From the NCBI RefSeq assembly GCF_016342405.1, contig NZ_JAEINN010000004.1, positions 186,001-250,000 of the forward strand: a DNA stretch of 64,000 nt, written 5' to 3'. The notes under the pieces are model-generated. The model made no database searches. It was given only the letters and a program-made list of their open reading frames with translations, and was not told where the DNA came from. A program made the translations under genes and the position numbers. The DNA is from Maridesulfovibrio ferrireducens (GTDB taxonomy: Bacteria; Desulfobacterota; Desulfovibrionia; Desulfovibrionales; Desulfovibrionaceae). Of the stretch, positions 9,468 through 17,738 are shown one piece after another (position 1 is the first letter of the stretch; the number at the start of each line of letters is the position of its first letter).

Positions 9468-10502
9468 TTACTTGTAGGGTTTAAGTTCCAATCCGCAGGC
9501 ACTTGCTGCCGCAATCATTGTGTCATACCATTTGGCATTGCTAGCAACAAAAGTCTTTTTGGTTTCTCCTGAATATTTTGCTTTGTGCTGAGCATTTCCC
9601 TTAAAGGGGTAAAGCGGCTCTCCGTATTTGAAAATAGTTTCTGCTATTATTTTTAAAGGATTAGTCAGGTTGTATCCTGTTTTTATTTCTGCAAGCGGAG
9701 ACAGTCCTAAACTCAATATTTTTTTGTCTTCTTCCCGGAATTTTACGACAGCCTCCAATACAGTCATGACCGAGGTTCCATTGACTGCATCTGCGCAAAT
9801 GCGGTCGAAATTGTGATAGTAACCAGTGATATTCCCTTTTGAGTATATAGGGTCAAACCCAGCAAATCCTGTTAATCTGTTTTTTTGTCTTGCCCAGAAG
9901 AAACGTCCATCAATTTCATCTTTGTCAGGCATTGGACGAGTCAGGAATGACAGTTCTTTTCCACCTCTTCTTTTTAGCCACTCTTGGCAGAGAGTATTCA
10001 CTTCGATTTTGTTCATTTCCGACAGTTTTTTTTCCTCGATTTCTACTCCGGCTTTTAAAGCCTTATTGCGCCAGTGTCTTAGCGAAGCTTTCTTTCGTCC
10101 TTCAAGAGAAAATGATTGGATATTAAATTCGCTTTCAATTCCCAACTGATAAATTTTGTATCCCTGTCGATAAAGAGTTTCTGCCAAAGCCTCATCAATC
10201 TGAATCAAAGTCAGTTTTTCAAAAGACTTTTGTAGCGAGTCAATAAGTATACTTTGTACCGACGGGTGGGCAATTGGATTAGAAAGCAGGATTGCGTGAC
10301 TTGTTGGCGAGAATATCGTTCGGATATTAACCCAGGCAACATAGCCAATGGATTCCCAAATAGCGTAGTTCATTCCTGGTTGCAGGGTGGAGTATGACAT
10401 GCATCTGTTTCCGTAATTCCTAATGTACGGCAAAAGATCTTTTTTAATATTTATATCCGTGCCCGGAATAAATTTAAATTTTGGAAGTTTGTTTGTATTC
10501 AT
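9468..10502 (-). CDS. DUF2156 / phosphatidylglycerol lysyltransferase C-domain-like protein
   Basis: This 344-residue soluble protein matches the DUF2156 (LPG synthase C-terminal, GNAT-like) family. The diagnostic stretch is a strand-loop FDPIYS...GYYHNFDR, followed by SVMTVLEAVVKFREED and LSLGLSPLA, which in MprF-type enzymes binds aminoacyl-tRNA or lipid substrate. The MprF membrane domain is absent, as in many stand-alone members of unknown substrate. The gene is convergent with the Hpt gene (20 bases between stops) and divergent from the BASS transporter. Function beyond the fold is not known; aminoacyl or acyl transfer is an inference. Confidence 0.75.
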   Translation of the reverse strand: MNTNKLPKFKFIPGTDINIKKDLLPYIRNYGNRCMSYSTLQPGMNYAIWESIGYVAWVNIRTIFSPTSHAILLSNPIAHPSVQSILIDSLQKSFEKLTLIQIDEALAETLYRQGYKIYQLGIESEFNIQSFSLEGRKKASLRHWRNKALKAGVEIEEKKLSEMNKIEVNTLCQEWLKRRGGKELSFLTRPMPDKDEIDGRFFWARQKNRLTGFAGFDPIYSKGNITGYYHNFDRICADAVNGTSVMTVLEAVVKFREEDKKILSLGLSPLAEIKTGYNLTNPLKIIAETIFKYGEPLYPFKGNAQHKAKYSGETKKTFVASNAKWYDTMIAAASACGLELKPYK

Positions 10503-10646
10503 ATTTTTCGGGGTTACATGTTCTCATCTAAATCTAACTCATATTTATAAAATATACCAAATATAATTATAAAAAATCGAGCTTGCACGGTAGCTTTTTT
10601 TAAAATAGAGCACGGATAAAAAATAAATGTTTTGTATGGGAGAAAA

Positions 10647-11570
10647 ATGATTAATTCCATTTGCAGGCTTATTGAGCGTCATTTTTTGTTACTAGCGATA
10701 GCTCTCAGTGCTGCCGCATATATCGAACCAACATTGTTTACATGGTTGAAGCCGCATATTGCTTTATGTCTCGGCATTATTATGTTCGGCATGGGACTTA
10801 CTCTGGAAGTTAAAGATTTTGCTTCCGCCATCAGGAATTATAAGGCTGTGGGGCTTGGAGTTGCTTTGCAGTATGCGGTTATGCCTATACTGGCGGTTAC
10901 TTTATCGTCTCTGTTGGGGTTGCCGCAAGAGGCGGTGATCGGAATGGTCGTGGTGGGGGCTTGTCCCGGTGGAACGGCTTCTAATGTTATAGCACATCTT
11001 GCTAAAGCCAATGTTGCTCTTTCCGTAACCATGACCTTGATTTCAACCTGTCTGTCACCAATTCTCACTCCCGCGATTATTTATCTTGTGTTGAACCAAC
11101 AGATTGAAATTCCCTTTTTACCAATGGTTGAATCGGTATTCTGGATTGTGGTTTTTCCGCTTGTTGACGGACTTATATTCAGAAAACTTTTCCGCAAAAA
11201 AATTGATCCGATTATACATATATTCCCGAGTCTCTCCATTTTGGTTATAGCTTTGCTGATTGCCTGTATTATCGGGCTTAATCATGACATGCTGGCAACT
11301 TTCCCCGTGTTGGTTTTTGTTGCCGTTGTGCTTCATAATCTTGGGGGGCTTGCTGCTGGTTACTGGGGGGGCAGGATTACGGGGTTGTCACATAAAGACA
11401 GTCTTACTCTTGCCATCGAAGTGGGGATGCAGAATTCCGGCCTTGGGGTTGCTTTGGCTACGAAATATTTTGGCGCTGCCAGTGCTTTGCCCGGAGCTCT
11501 TTTCAGCTTGTGGCATAATATTTCAGGGGTTTATCTGGCAAATAGAAACCGAAAGGTATCAGACAAGTAA
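10647..11570 (+). CDS. Bile acid:sodium symporter (BASS) family transporter
   Basis: The chosen start is the ATG at 10647 behind GGGAG, giving 307 residues; a TTG further upstream is less likely. The protein is almost entirely hydrophobic with nine or ten membrane segments. It carries the BASS signature in PGGTASNVIAHLAKANVALSV and a second conserved helix near EVGMQNSGLGVALA. Family members use sodium to import organic anions such as pyruvate, pantothenate or bile acids; the substrate here cannot be read. The gene stands alone and ends at a strong bidirectional terminator. Confidence 0.88.
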   Translation: MINSICRLIERHFLLLAIALSAAAYIEPTLFTWLKPHIALCLGIIMFGMGLTLEVKDFASAIRNYKAVGLGVALQYAVMPILAVTLSSLLGLPQEAVIGMVVVGACPGGTASNVIAHLAKANVALSVTMTLISTCLSPILTPAIIYLVLNQQIEIPFLPMVESVFWIVVFPLVDGLIFRKLFRKKIDPIIHIFPSLSILVIALLIACIIGLNHDMLATFPVLVFVAVVLHNLGGLAAGYWGGRITGLSHKDSLTLAIEVGMQNSGLGVALATKYFGAASALPGALFSLWHNISGVYLANRNRKVSDK

Positions 11571-11574
11571 TTAA

Positions 11575-11609
11575 AAACCCCGCCCTTAAGAAAGGGCGGG
11601 GTTTTTTTT
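11575..11609. terminator. Strong bidirectional terminator
   Basis: A 13-bp GC-rich stem (AAACCCCGCCCTT and its complement) with a short loop has A- and T-runs on both sides. It separates the convergent BASS transporter and sdaA genes and can stop transcription in both directions. Confidence 0.92.
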
Positions 11610-12960
11610 AGCAATTCGGGACGGATACAGCTAAACCTGCTTCTGAAGTTTCTTTGTATTTACTGCTCATATCTTTGCCGGTTTGGGCCATGGCGGCAAT
11701 TGTTTCATCCAGAGTAACTTTGTGGAATTTTCTGTTTTCAACGGTCGCGATCAGGAATGCGTTATAAGCTTTCACAGCTCCCATGGCATTTCTTTCAATA
11801 CATGGGATTTGCACGTATCCGCCTACAGGATCACAAGTCATTCCAAGGTGGTGCTCCAAAGCTGTTTCAGCAGCATTCTCCGTGCGCCAGAATTTGAATC
11901 CAGCGGCGTAGGTGATAAGAGCTGCCGCCATTGAAGATGCAACTCCGATTTCGCCCTGACATCCAACCTCAGCTCCGGCGATGCTCGCGTTATGTTTGGC
12001 AATAAAACCCACAGCTGCCGCGGCGAGCATTCCTCTGCGAACCATGTTGCGGCTTACCCCTGCGTCTTCTTCAAGGGCGTAAACTACAGCTGGGATAACC
12101 CCTGCTGAACCAGAGGTCGGTGCTGTTACGACAATATGTCCTGCCGCATTTTCTTCGGAAGCAGCAAAGGCATAAGCGTTTAACCTGATCAAAAAGTTAG
12201 ATGGATCTTCATACCCTTTTGGGGTGGAGGTGATGAGCGTTTTCGCCTTTCTGTGCAGTCCTAATGTCCCGGGAAGAACTCCTGTTGCGGCCAGCCCTTT
12301 GTTTACAGCTTTTTTCATGATATCCAAAATGTTATCGAGCTTTGCTATTACGTCTTCTTCAGAAGTTTCGGTAATGGCTTTTTCATTTTCCAGGATAACT
12401 TCATGGAGACGCTTTTCTGTCTCTGTAAGAATTTCTTTCAATTCCTCCATATTGCCGTATTTATAGATAGGGGCCCGTGTAAGAGCAGGTTTTTGACCTT
12501 TCCATTTAATAAAACCACCACCGATAGAATAATACTCCTGTTCAAAAAGAATTTCATCTCCGTTTTTAAGACATATTAGCAGAGTATTACTGTAGGGAAA
12601 GTCGTTTTTAACTTCGGCAAAGATAACATTTTTTATAGAGAGCGGCAGAGAAATTTTTCCACTTTCAAATTGGTGTTCAATGCCGTCGGCAAGGCTGTCC
12701 AGAAAGTCGCAATCGACTGTGTCCGGCGAGTTTCCAAGCAGTCCAGCAATTACGGCTCTATCAGTTCCATGACCTTTACCTGTTGCGCTTAAGCTGCCGT
12801 AAAGTCTTACTTCTATTGAAGTCGGGTCTTTTTTGAATTGAATTTCTTTAACTGATTCGTTGAAGTTATATCCCGCTTTCATGGGTCCGATTGTGTGTGA
12901 GCTTGAAGGTCCCGGGCCGATTTTAAAAAGTTCAAAAACAGAAGTCGTGATAGCGGTCAT
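11608..12960 (-). CDS. sdaA: L-serine ammonia-lyase, iron-sulfur dependent, single chain
   Basis: The enzyme deaminates L-serine to pyruvate and ammonia using a [4Fe-4S] cluster. Starting at the ATG whose complement is 12958-12960, behind an AAGGAGG sequence, it has 450 residues, close to E. coli SdaA (454). The N-terminal beta domain begins with FELFKIGPGPSSSHTIGP. The C-terminal alpha domain contains PTSGSAGVIPAV and the cysteine motifs GCQGEIG, MTCDPVGG and IPCIERNAMGA that hold the cluster. An in-frame ATG six codons upstream overlaps the ribosome binding site and is rejected. The gene is divergent from the tudS-like gene across about 95 bases. Confidence 0.95.
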   Translation of the reverse strand: MTAITTSVFELFKIGPGPSSSHTIGPMKAGYNFNESVKEIQFKKDPTSIEVRLYGSLSATGKGHGTDRAVIAGLLGNSPDTVDCDFLDSLADGIEHQFESGKISLPLSIKNVIFAEVKNDFPYSNTLLICLKNGDEILFEQEYYSIGGGFIKWKGQKPALTRAPIYKYGNMEELKEILTETEKRLHEVILENEKAITETSEEDVIAKLDNILDIMKKAVNKGLAATGVLPGTLGLHRKAKTLITSTPKGYEDPSNFLIRLNAYAFAASEENAAGHIVVTAPTSGSAGVIPAVVYALEEDAGVSRNMVRRGMLAAAAVGFIAKHNASIAGAEVGCQGEIGVASSMAAALITYAAGFKFWRTENAAETALEHHLGMTCDPVGGYVQIPCIERNAMGAVKAYNAFLIATVENRKFHKVTLDETIAAMAQTGKDMSSKYKETSEAGLAVSVPNC

Positions 12961-13055
12961 AGAACCCTCCTTGACCATGGAATATGATTATGAAATTGCT
13001 ATTAGCATATTGGATGGTTTTGAACAAACAAGTTTTAGCTTATGGAGTGGTGGAA

Positions 13056-13460
13056 ATGATAGTTGTATCCGGCTGTCTTGCAGGGATTAAATGTAAATAT
13101 AATGGTACAGAAAGCACTGATGAAACTGTTGTTGAGCTGGTGAAACAAGGCAAGGCTATTCCCGTATGCCCTGAACAGTTAGGAGGGCTGCCAACGCCTC
13201 GTCCTTGTTGCGAATTTGTCGGGGACAGAGTGCTTACAACTTTAGGTATAGATGTAAGTGAGCAGTTTTTAAAAGGTGCAGAAGAAGGTTTGCGGTTAGC
13301 AAAGCTGGTCGGTGCAAAAAAAGCAATCCTCAAATCGCGCTCCCCATCGTGTGGGTGCGGTAAAATATATGATGGAACTTTCAGTGGTAGGTTAATTGAT
13401 GGCGACGGACTTTTTTCCGCTATGCTTAAAGAGAATGGGATAACTGTCGAATCTGTTTAA
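13056..13460 (+). CDS. DUF523 / TudS-type desulfurase family protein
   Basis: A 134-residue protein of the DUF523 family. Its best studied member, TudS, is a [4Fe-4S] 2-thiouracil desulfurase. Conserved cysteines are visible: Cys7 and Cys13 near the start (VSGCLAGIKC), Cys38-Pro in PVCPEQLGG, Cys51/Cys52 and SPSCGCG (Cys99, Cys101). The start at 13056 begins with the family-typical MIVVSGCL; longer in-frame starts would add a non-conserved tail. It could recycle thiolated uracil from tRNA or act in another sulfur salvage step (family knowledge, not shown here). A bidirectional terminator follows. Confidence 0.85.
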   Translation: MIVVSGCLAGIKCKYNGTESTDETVVELVKQGKAIPVCPEQLGGLPTPRPCCEFVGDRVLTTLGIDVSEQFLKGAEEGLRLAKLVGAKKAILKSRSPSCGCGKIYDGTFSGRLIDGDGLFSAMLKENGITVESV

Positions 13461-13463
13461 TAC

Positions 13464-13508
13464 AAAATCCCCGGGATCATCGCAAATAGAATGATTCCGG
13501 GGATTTTA
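13464..13508. terminator. Bidirectional terminator
   Basis: A long stem (AAAATCCCCGG...CCGGGGATTTT, extended by an ATCAT/ATGAT inner arm with one mismatch) separates the convergent tudS-like gene and the small hypothetical gene. Confidence 0.85.
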
Positions 13509-13540
13509 ATTGCTTTAGAAAATTAAACAGTTAAGCACGT

Positions 13541-13816
13541 TTAGTGAATAATTTTATTTTCTTTAATCAATTGCTTGGCAACGTTCAAATCGTAGAGAGC
13601 CAGAGGGTTGCGGTCTGAGCCTCGCTCTTTATATTCTTCGGCTGCTTCAAGGATAACGTCGTATGGAAGCCATTCGTGTTTATCCCAGATAGTAGGATTT
13701 TCATTGCTCCACAGTCTGAATTCAATGTCAGTACTGTCTTGGCTTTCCCTGACATACATGCGGGTTTCTCGGGTCTGGAGGGATGGATAGTAATATAATC
13801 CGCGTTCATCTTTCAT
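13541..13816 (-). CDS. Conserved small hypothetical protein (91 aa)
   Basis: An acidic, aromatic-rich, soluble protein with no signal peptide or membrane segment; no family recognised. It begins two bases after the stop of the YkgJ-type gene and has a GGGAG ribosome binding site inside the end of that gene, so the two are co-transcribed and probably translationally coupled. Features visible are an N-terminal beta-rich part (GLYYYPSL, MYVRE, EFRLWS) and a C-terminal helical part (ILEAAEEYKER). The operon link suggests a function connected to the cysteine-cluster protein, but nothing more can be said. Confidence 0.7.
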   Translation of the reverse strand: MKDERGLYYYPSLQTRETRMYVRESQDSTDIEFRLWSNENPTIWDKHEWLPYDVILEAAEEYKERGSDRNPLALYDLNVAKQLIKENKIIH

Positions 13817-13818
13817 AT

Positions 13819-14487
13819 TTAAGCACTCCCTTTTGTTTTGCGAAGTGAAAAAGAACTACCGTTAGGAGTTGCGATAATTCCAAATCCTGAAAGGACTCTG
13901 TTTAGCGATCTGCCGAAAAAGAAATCCATTGACTCCGCAGGTAATCCTGATTTTTCAACAAGTAATTCTCTTATTGATTTGTCATAAACCAGCATTTCAA
14001 GAAGATCTAGTTGTAATTCAGCGCTGTTTTCCCATTTTTCAAGGATTTTTTTAGCGAGTTCCGCCAATTGTAGAGGAGCGCATTTAAGTTCGTGCTCTTC
14101 GATAATTTCAAAGACCGGATGTCCTTCAGGAAGCACATCTTTTCTGGTGATTCTGTCTTTGTCATACATTTTTCGAAGAGGCTCAGGATCTCCGCAAAAA
14201 AGAGTCTTGCACTCAATAGGTCTATCTTTGTAAATACGACAAGCCTGAGTTGACGGAGCCAGGAATTTGCATGTCCATTCCTGTCCGACTCCTTTGATTT
14301 TCAGAATTTCACTCGCCAATGGGACAACTGCGCCCTCAGGCTGATCATAAGCCAGTTCGCCTATTCTTAGAGTCACTATGTCAGTCAGGTCTATTCCGCC
14401 TTCGATACTGAGAAGGTGGAGGTCCTGCGAGTGAAGAGCCGGGCCGCCTTTGCGACAACATGTGCCGCATTGTTTGCATTCTTTCAT
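13819..14487 (-). CDS. YkgJ family cysteine cluster protein
   Basis: This 222-residue protein starts with C4-x2-C7-x2-CC (KECKQCGTCCRKGGP) and continues with a C-x-FL-x-C-x-IY-x-RP-x-C pattern (CKFLAPSTQACRIYKDRPIEC), the YkgJ/UPF0153 putative zinc- or iron-chelating signature. The biochemical function of the family is not settled. The C-terminal 80 residues are a family-variable helical extension. It is transcribed away from dsrA, with which it shares a 370-base intergenic region, and is followed by the 91-residue hypothetical gene in the same operon. A second YkgJ-type gene lies at 44343. Confidence 0.85.
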   Translation of the reverse strand: MKECKQCGTCCRKGGPALHSQDLHLLSIEGGIDLTDIVTLRIGELAYDQPEGAVVPLASEILKIKGVGQEWTCKFLAPSTQACRIYKDRPIECKTLFCGDPEPLRKMYDKDRITRKDVLPEGHPVFEIIEEHELKCAPLQLAELAKKILEKWENSAELQLDLLEMLVYDKSIRELLVEKSGLPAESMDFFFGRSLNRVLSGFGIIATPNGSSFSLRKTKGSA

Positions 14488-14857
14488 AACTTTAAGGTCA
14501 CTTTTTCAAGTTTATGTTGCTGGTTATTGAATTTTTTTGTAGGTAATATTGCTAATGACGCATCTGGCGTCGAGAAGAGTAAATACGCTGATAAAGGTAT
14601 GCTTGGCAAGCCTAGGTTTATCTACTCTAAAACCTTGCCTGAGTTGACAAAGGGCATAATAGTTCCTTATCTCACCTGCTAGGTTGTTTTTTTTTTCACT
14701 TAAGGGTATCGTGCCCTCCCTTACATCGTTATGATTTAAGGGGTCTCGAATTAAGATGAGGAAGCAACTGGGTTTAGACCGAATTTTCGGTTCTCTAAAT
14801 CGGATGCCTAATTGTATCGGTAGGTATATCTATTAAACTTTATGGAGGTTTAAGGGA
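14488..14857. promoter_or_regulatory. Structured regulatory region upstream of dsrA
   Basis: The 370 bases between the YkgJ operon and dsrA hold no credible gene but many inverted repeats. These are GACGC/GCGTC at 14557-14571, AGAGTA/TACTCT and GATAAA/TTTATC enclosing a perfect GCTTG-G-CAAGC palindrome at 14601-14611 (whole block 14576-14628), and ACCGAA-TT-TTCGGT at 14778-14791. A TTGACA hexamer at 14643 has only a weak -10 partner 17 bases on. A run of ten T lies at 14687-14696. dsrA has a good GGAGG ribosome binding site. I infer a promoter with operator sites and possibly a structured 5' leader; no factor can be named. Confidence 0.5.
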
Positions 14858-16171
14858 ATGGCGAAACACAAAACTCCCTTGTTGGACCAGCTAGAAAGCG
14901 GGCCCTGGCCTAGCTTTGTGTCTGACTTGAAGCTGGAAGCGAGCGCTAGAGCCAAAAATGAGAAGGGCGTGAATTATCAGATTCCCGTTGAAGTCTGTGA
15001 AGACCTTCTTGGCGTTCTAGAGCTATCTTACAACGATGGTGAAACACATTGGAAGCACGGCGGAATCGTAGGCGTATTCGGTTACGGAGGCGGCGTTATC
15101 GGTCGTTACTGTGACCAGCCTGAAGCATTTCCTGGTGTAGCTCATTTCCACACAGTCCGTGTGGCACAGCCTACAGGTAAATATTACACCACCGCATTCC
15201 TACGTCAGATTACTGACATTTGGGACATGCGTGGATCAGGTCTGACCAACATGCATGGTTCCACAGGTGACATCGTCTTCCTTGGAACAACCACTCCTCA
15301 GCTCGAAGAAATTTTCTACGAACTGACTCATGAGGCAAATGTTGACCTTGGTGGATCCGGCTCCAACCTGCGTACCCCTGCAGCATGTCTTGGTAAATCC
15401 CGTTGTGAGTACGCTTGTTACGACACACAGGCAATTTGCTATGACATGACTATGGAATTCCAGGATGAACTTCATCGTCCAGCTTTCCCTTACAAATTCA
15501 AATTTAAATTTGATGGTTGTCCTAACAGCTGTGTTTGCGCACTTGCTCGTTCTGACTTCTCAGTTGTAGGTATCTGGCGTGATGAAATCCGCATCGATCA
15601 GGAAGCTGTTGCAGCTTACATCGGCGGAGAATTCGCTCCTAATGCTGGCGCTCACTCCGGTGGAAACTGGGGTAAGTTTGATATCCAGTCTGAAGTTTGT
15701 GACAACTGCCCAAGCAAGTGTATTAAATACGCTGACGGCAAACTCACAATCAATGACAAAGAATGTGTACATTGTATGCATTGTATCAACACCATGCCTC
15801 GTGCATTGATGATTGGTAATGATCGTGGTGCATCCATCCTTTGTGGTGCTAAAGCTCCGATTCTTGACGGTCCTCAGCTCAGCTCTCTTTTGATTCCTTT
15901 CATCAAGGTTGAAGAACCTTTCACCGAAGTTAAAGATGTTGTTGAAAATATCTGGGACTGGTGGATGGAAGAAGGTAAAAACCGTGAGCGTCTTGGTGAA
16001 ACCATGCGTCGCATGGGCTTCCAGAAACTTCTTGAAGTTACCAATACCAAGGCTGATCCAAGACACGTACAGGAACCTAGACACAACCCTTACATCTTCT
16101 GGAAAGCGGATGAGGTTGCTGGTCCTTGGGAACGTGACGTTAACGAATACAGAAAAAGACACCAGAGATAA
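14858..16171 (+). CDS. dsrA: Dissimilatory sulfite reductase alpha subunit
   Basis: DsrA with DsrB forms the alpha2-beta2 siroheme enzyme that reduces sulfite in sulfate respiration; the trisulfide product is bound on DsrC. The 437 residues equal the usual Desulfovibrio length. Cys177 and Cys183 (CLGKSRC) and Cys221 and Cys225 (CPNSC) ligate the [4Fe-4S] coupled to siroheme. A ferredoxin domain follows with Cys281, 284, 288 and Cys303, 306, 309 (CDNCPSKC, CVHCMHC). The ATG is preceded by TGGAGG. The codon choice is visibly more C-ending than in neighbouring genes, as expected for a very highly expressed gene. dsrB starts 15 bases after the stop. Confidence 0.98.
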   Translation: MAKHKTPLLDQLESGPWPSFVSDLKLEASARAKNEKGVNYQIPVEVCEDLLGVLELSYNDGETHWKHGGIVGVFGYGGGVIGRYCDQPEAFPGVAHFHTVRVAQPTGKYYTTAFLRQITDIWDMRGSGLTNMHGSTGDIVFLGTTTPQLEEIFYELTHEANVDLGGSGSNLRTPAACLGKSRCEYACYDTQAICYDMTMEFQDELHRPAFPYKFKFKFDGCPNSCVCALARSDFSVVGIWRDEIRIDQEAVAAYIGGEFAPNAGAHSGGNWGKFDIQSEVCDNCPSKCIKYADGKLTINDKECVHCMHCINTMPRALMIGNDRGASILCGAKAPILDGPQLSSLLIPFIKVEEPFTEVKDVVENIWDWWMEEGKNRERLGETMRRMGFQKLLEVTNTKADPRHVQEPRHNPYIFWKADEVAGPWERDVNEYRKRHQR

Positions 16172-16186
16172 CTCGGGAGGACAGAT

Positions 16187-17332
16187 ATGGCGTTCGTATC
16201 TTCTGGCTATAATCCAGATAAGCCGATGGAAAACAGAATCTCGGATATTGGACCTCGTGATTATAATGAGTTCCTTCCTCCGGTTCTTAAAAATAACTAT
16301 GGACAGTGGAAATACCACGATATCCTCGAGCCAGGCATTCTGCTTCACGTAGCAGAATCAGGCGATGAAGTTTACACAATTCGTTGCGGTACTGCTCGTC
16401 TTATGAGTATTACTCTTATCCGCGAAATGTGTGACATCGCTGATGCTCATTGTGATGGTCACCTGCGCTTCACAACACGTAATAACGTTGAGTTCATGGT
16501 TGATTCCAAGGACAAATGTGACGCACTTAAGAAAGACCTTCAGTCCCGTAAGTTTGACGGTGGCAGCTTCAAGTTCCCAATAGGTGGAACAGGCGCTGGT
16601 GTTTCTAACATCGTTCATACTCAGGGTTGGGTTCATTGTCATACACCTGCAACCGATGCTTCCGGTACTGTTAAAGCCATCATGGATGATCTCTTCGAAG
16701 AGTTCACCGGCCATAACATGCCTGCTATGGTTCGTATCGCTGTTGCTTGTTGTCTTAACATGTGTGGTGCTTGTCATTGTTCCGACATCGCTGTTGTCGG
16801 TATTCATCGCAAGCCTCCTATCATTGACCATGAATACCTCGACAACCTTTGCGAAATTCCTTTGGCAGTTTCAGCTTGTCCTACCGGCGCTGTTCGTCCT
16901 ACTAAGATCGAAATCGACGGTAAACAATTCAAGACTGTTGCTATTAAAGAAGAGCGTTGCATGTTCTGTGGTAACTGCTACACAATGTGTCCTTCACTGC
17001 CTCTTTCCGATAAGGAAGGCGACGGTATTGCTCTGATGGTTGGTGGTAAGGTTTCTAACCGTATCAGCATGCCTAAGTTCTCTAAAGTTGTTGTTGCATT
17101 TATTCCTAACGAACCTCCTCGTTGGCCTACACTTACTAAAACTGTCCGCAAAATCGTGGACGTTTACAAAGCAGATGCTAACAAGTACGAACGTCTGGGC
17201 GACTGGGCAGAGCGTATTGGTTGGGAACGTTTCTTCGAAAAGACTGGTATCGAGTTTACTCCCCATCTTATCGATGACTTCCGTGATCCAGCTTATTACA
17301 CTTGGCGTCAGTCCACTCAGTTCAAGTTCTAG
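16187..17332 (+). CDS. dsrB: Dissimilatory sulfite reductase beta subunit
   Basis: The 381-residue beta subunit carries the catalytically active siroheme site in the known structures. Siroheme/[4Fe-4S] cysteines are Cys151 and the cluster Cys188, Cys189 and Cys193 ([10 protein letters not shown]). The inserted ferredoxin domain uses Cys231 and Cys258, 261, 264, 268 ([11 protein letters not shown]). It follows dsrA by 15 bases with GGGAGG as ribosome binding site. A strong hairpin with a short T-tract lies directly after the stop and before dsrD, so transcription probably falls between dsrB and dsrD. Confidence 0.98.
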   Translation: MAFVSSGYNPDKPMENRISDIGPRDYNEFLPPVLKNNYGQWKYHDILEPGILLHVAESGDEVYTIRCGTARLMSITLIREMCDIADAHCDGHLRFTTRNNVEFMVDSKDKCDALKKDLQSRKFDGGSFKFPIGGTGAGVSNIVHTQGWVHCHTPATDASGTVKAIMDDLFEEFTGHNMPAMVRIAVACCLNMCGACHCSDIAVVGIHRKPPIIDHEYLDNLCEIPLAVSACPTGAVRPTKIEIDGKQFKTVAIKEERCMFCGNCYTMCPSLPLSDKEGDGIALMVGGKVSNRISMPKFSKVVVAFIPNEPPRWPTLTKTVRKIVDVYKADANKYERLGDWAERIGWERFFEKTGIEFTPHLIDDFRDPAYYTWRQSTQFKF

Positions 17333-17346
17333 GAATTGAGAATATA

Positions 17347-17376
17347 GGGGCGCGGCAAAGTGCCGCGCCCTGTTTT
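17347..17376 (+). terminator. Terminator-like hairpin between dsrB and dsrD
   Basis: A perfect 10-bp stem, GGGCGCGGCA and its complement with an AAG loop (17348-17370), is followed by TGTTTT. It lies between the dsrB stop and the dsrD ribosome binding site. The short T-tract suggests partial termination or an mRNA-stabilising 3' end rather than full arrest. Confidence 0.7.
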
Positions 17377-17393
17377 AAAAAAAGGGGCTAATT

Positions 17394-17639
17394 ATGGCGA
17401 TCGAGCTAGAATCTGCAAAAAAAGTAATTATGGACTTCCTAGTTTCAAAGACCGGGGCTAAAAGCAAATTTTACTTCAATGATTTTACCAAACTTTTCCC
17501 TGATGAAAAGGGTCGTGACGTTAAAAAAGTCCTGACTGCACTCGTTAAGGAAGAAAAAGTTGTATATTGGTCAAGTGGTAGCACTACCATGTACGGCATG
17601 TCCGGCGCTGGTAAACAGGGCGGAGCTGAGGGCGAATAG
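17394..17639 (+). CDS. dsrD: DsrD, allosteric activator of sulfite reductase
   Basis: An 81-residue winged-helix protein, close to the 78 residues of Desulfovibrio vulgaris DsrD. DsrD is reported to bind DsrAB and raise sulfite reduction rather than act on DNA. The sequence shows the helix-turn-helix region (KKVLTALVKEEKVVYWSSGS) and the wing. It lies 61 bases after dsrB, separated by the hairpin at 17347-17376, and ends before a clear terminator. Confidence 0.95.
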   Translation: MAIELESAKKVIMDFLVSKTGAKSKFYFNDFTKLFPDEKGRDVKKVLTALVKEEKVVYWSSGSTTMYGMSGAGKQGGAEGE

Positions 17640-17662
17640 ACCTTTTTAGGCCTAGAGTCTTG

Positions 17663-17700
17663 AATGCCTTGTCCAATTTTTTGGACAGGGCATTTTTAGT
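17663..17700 (+). terminator. Rho-independent terminator after dsrD
   Basis: A 12-base arm AATGCCTTGTCC pairs with GGACAGGGCATT (one non-Watson-Crick pair) around a T-rich loop and is followed by TTTTAGTTTT. It ends the dsrABD transcript ahead of the cbiA/dsrN gene. Confidence 0.82.
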
Positions 17701-17738
17701 TTTGAATTCCTATCGTTGACTTAGCGGGTAAATGTTTT

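Noticed and set aside
10560-10620. Sigma-54-like promoter upstream of the BASS transporter
   Set aside because: The TTGCACGG...CTTTTT stretch lacks the GG-N10-GC core spacing.
14416-14682. Plus-strand open frame overlapping the YkgJ gene and the dsrA upstream region
   Set aside because: It overlaps a well supported gene on the other strand, has no ribosome binding site and runs through the inverted-repeat region.
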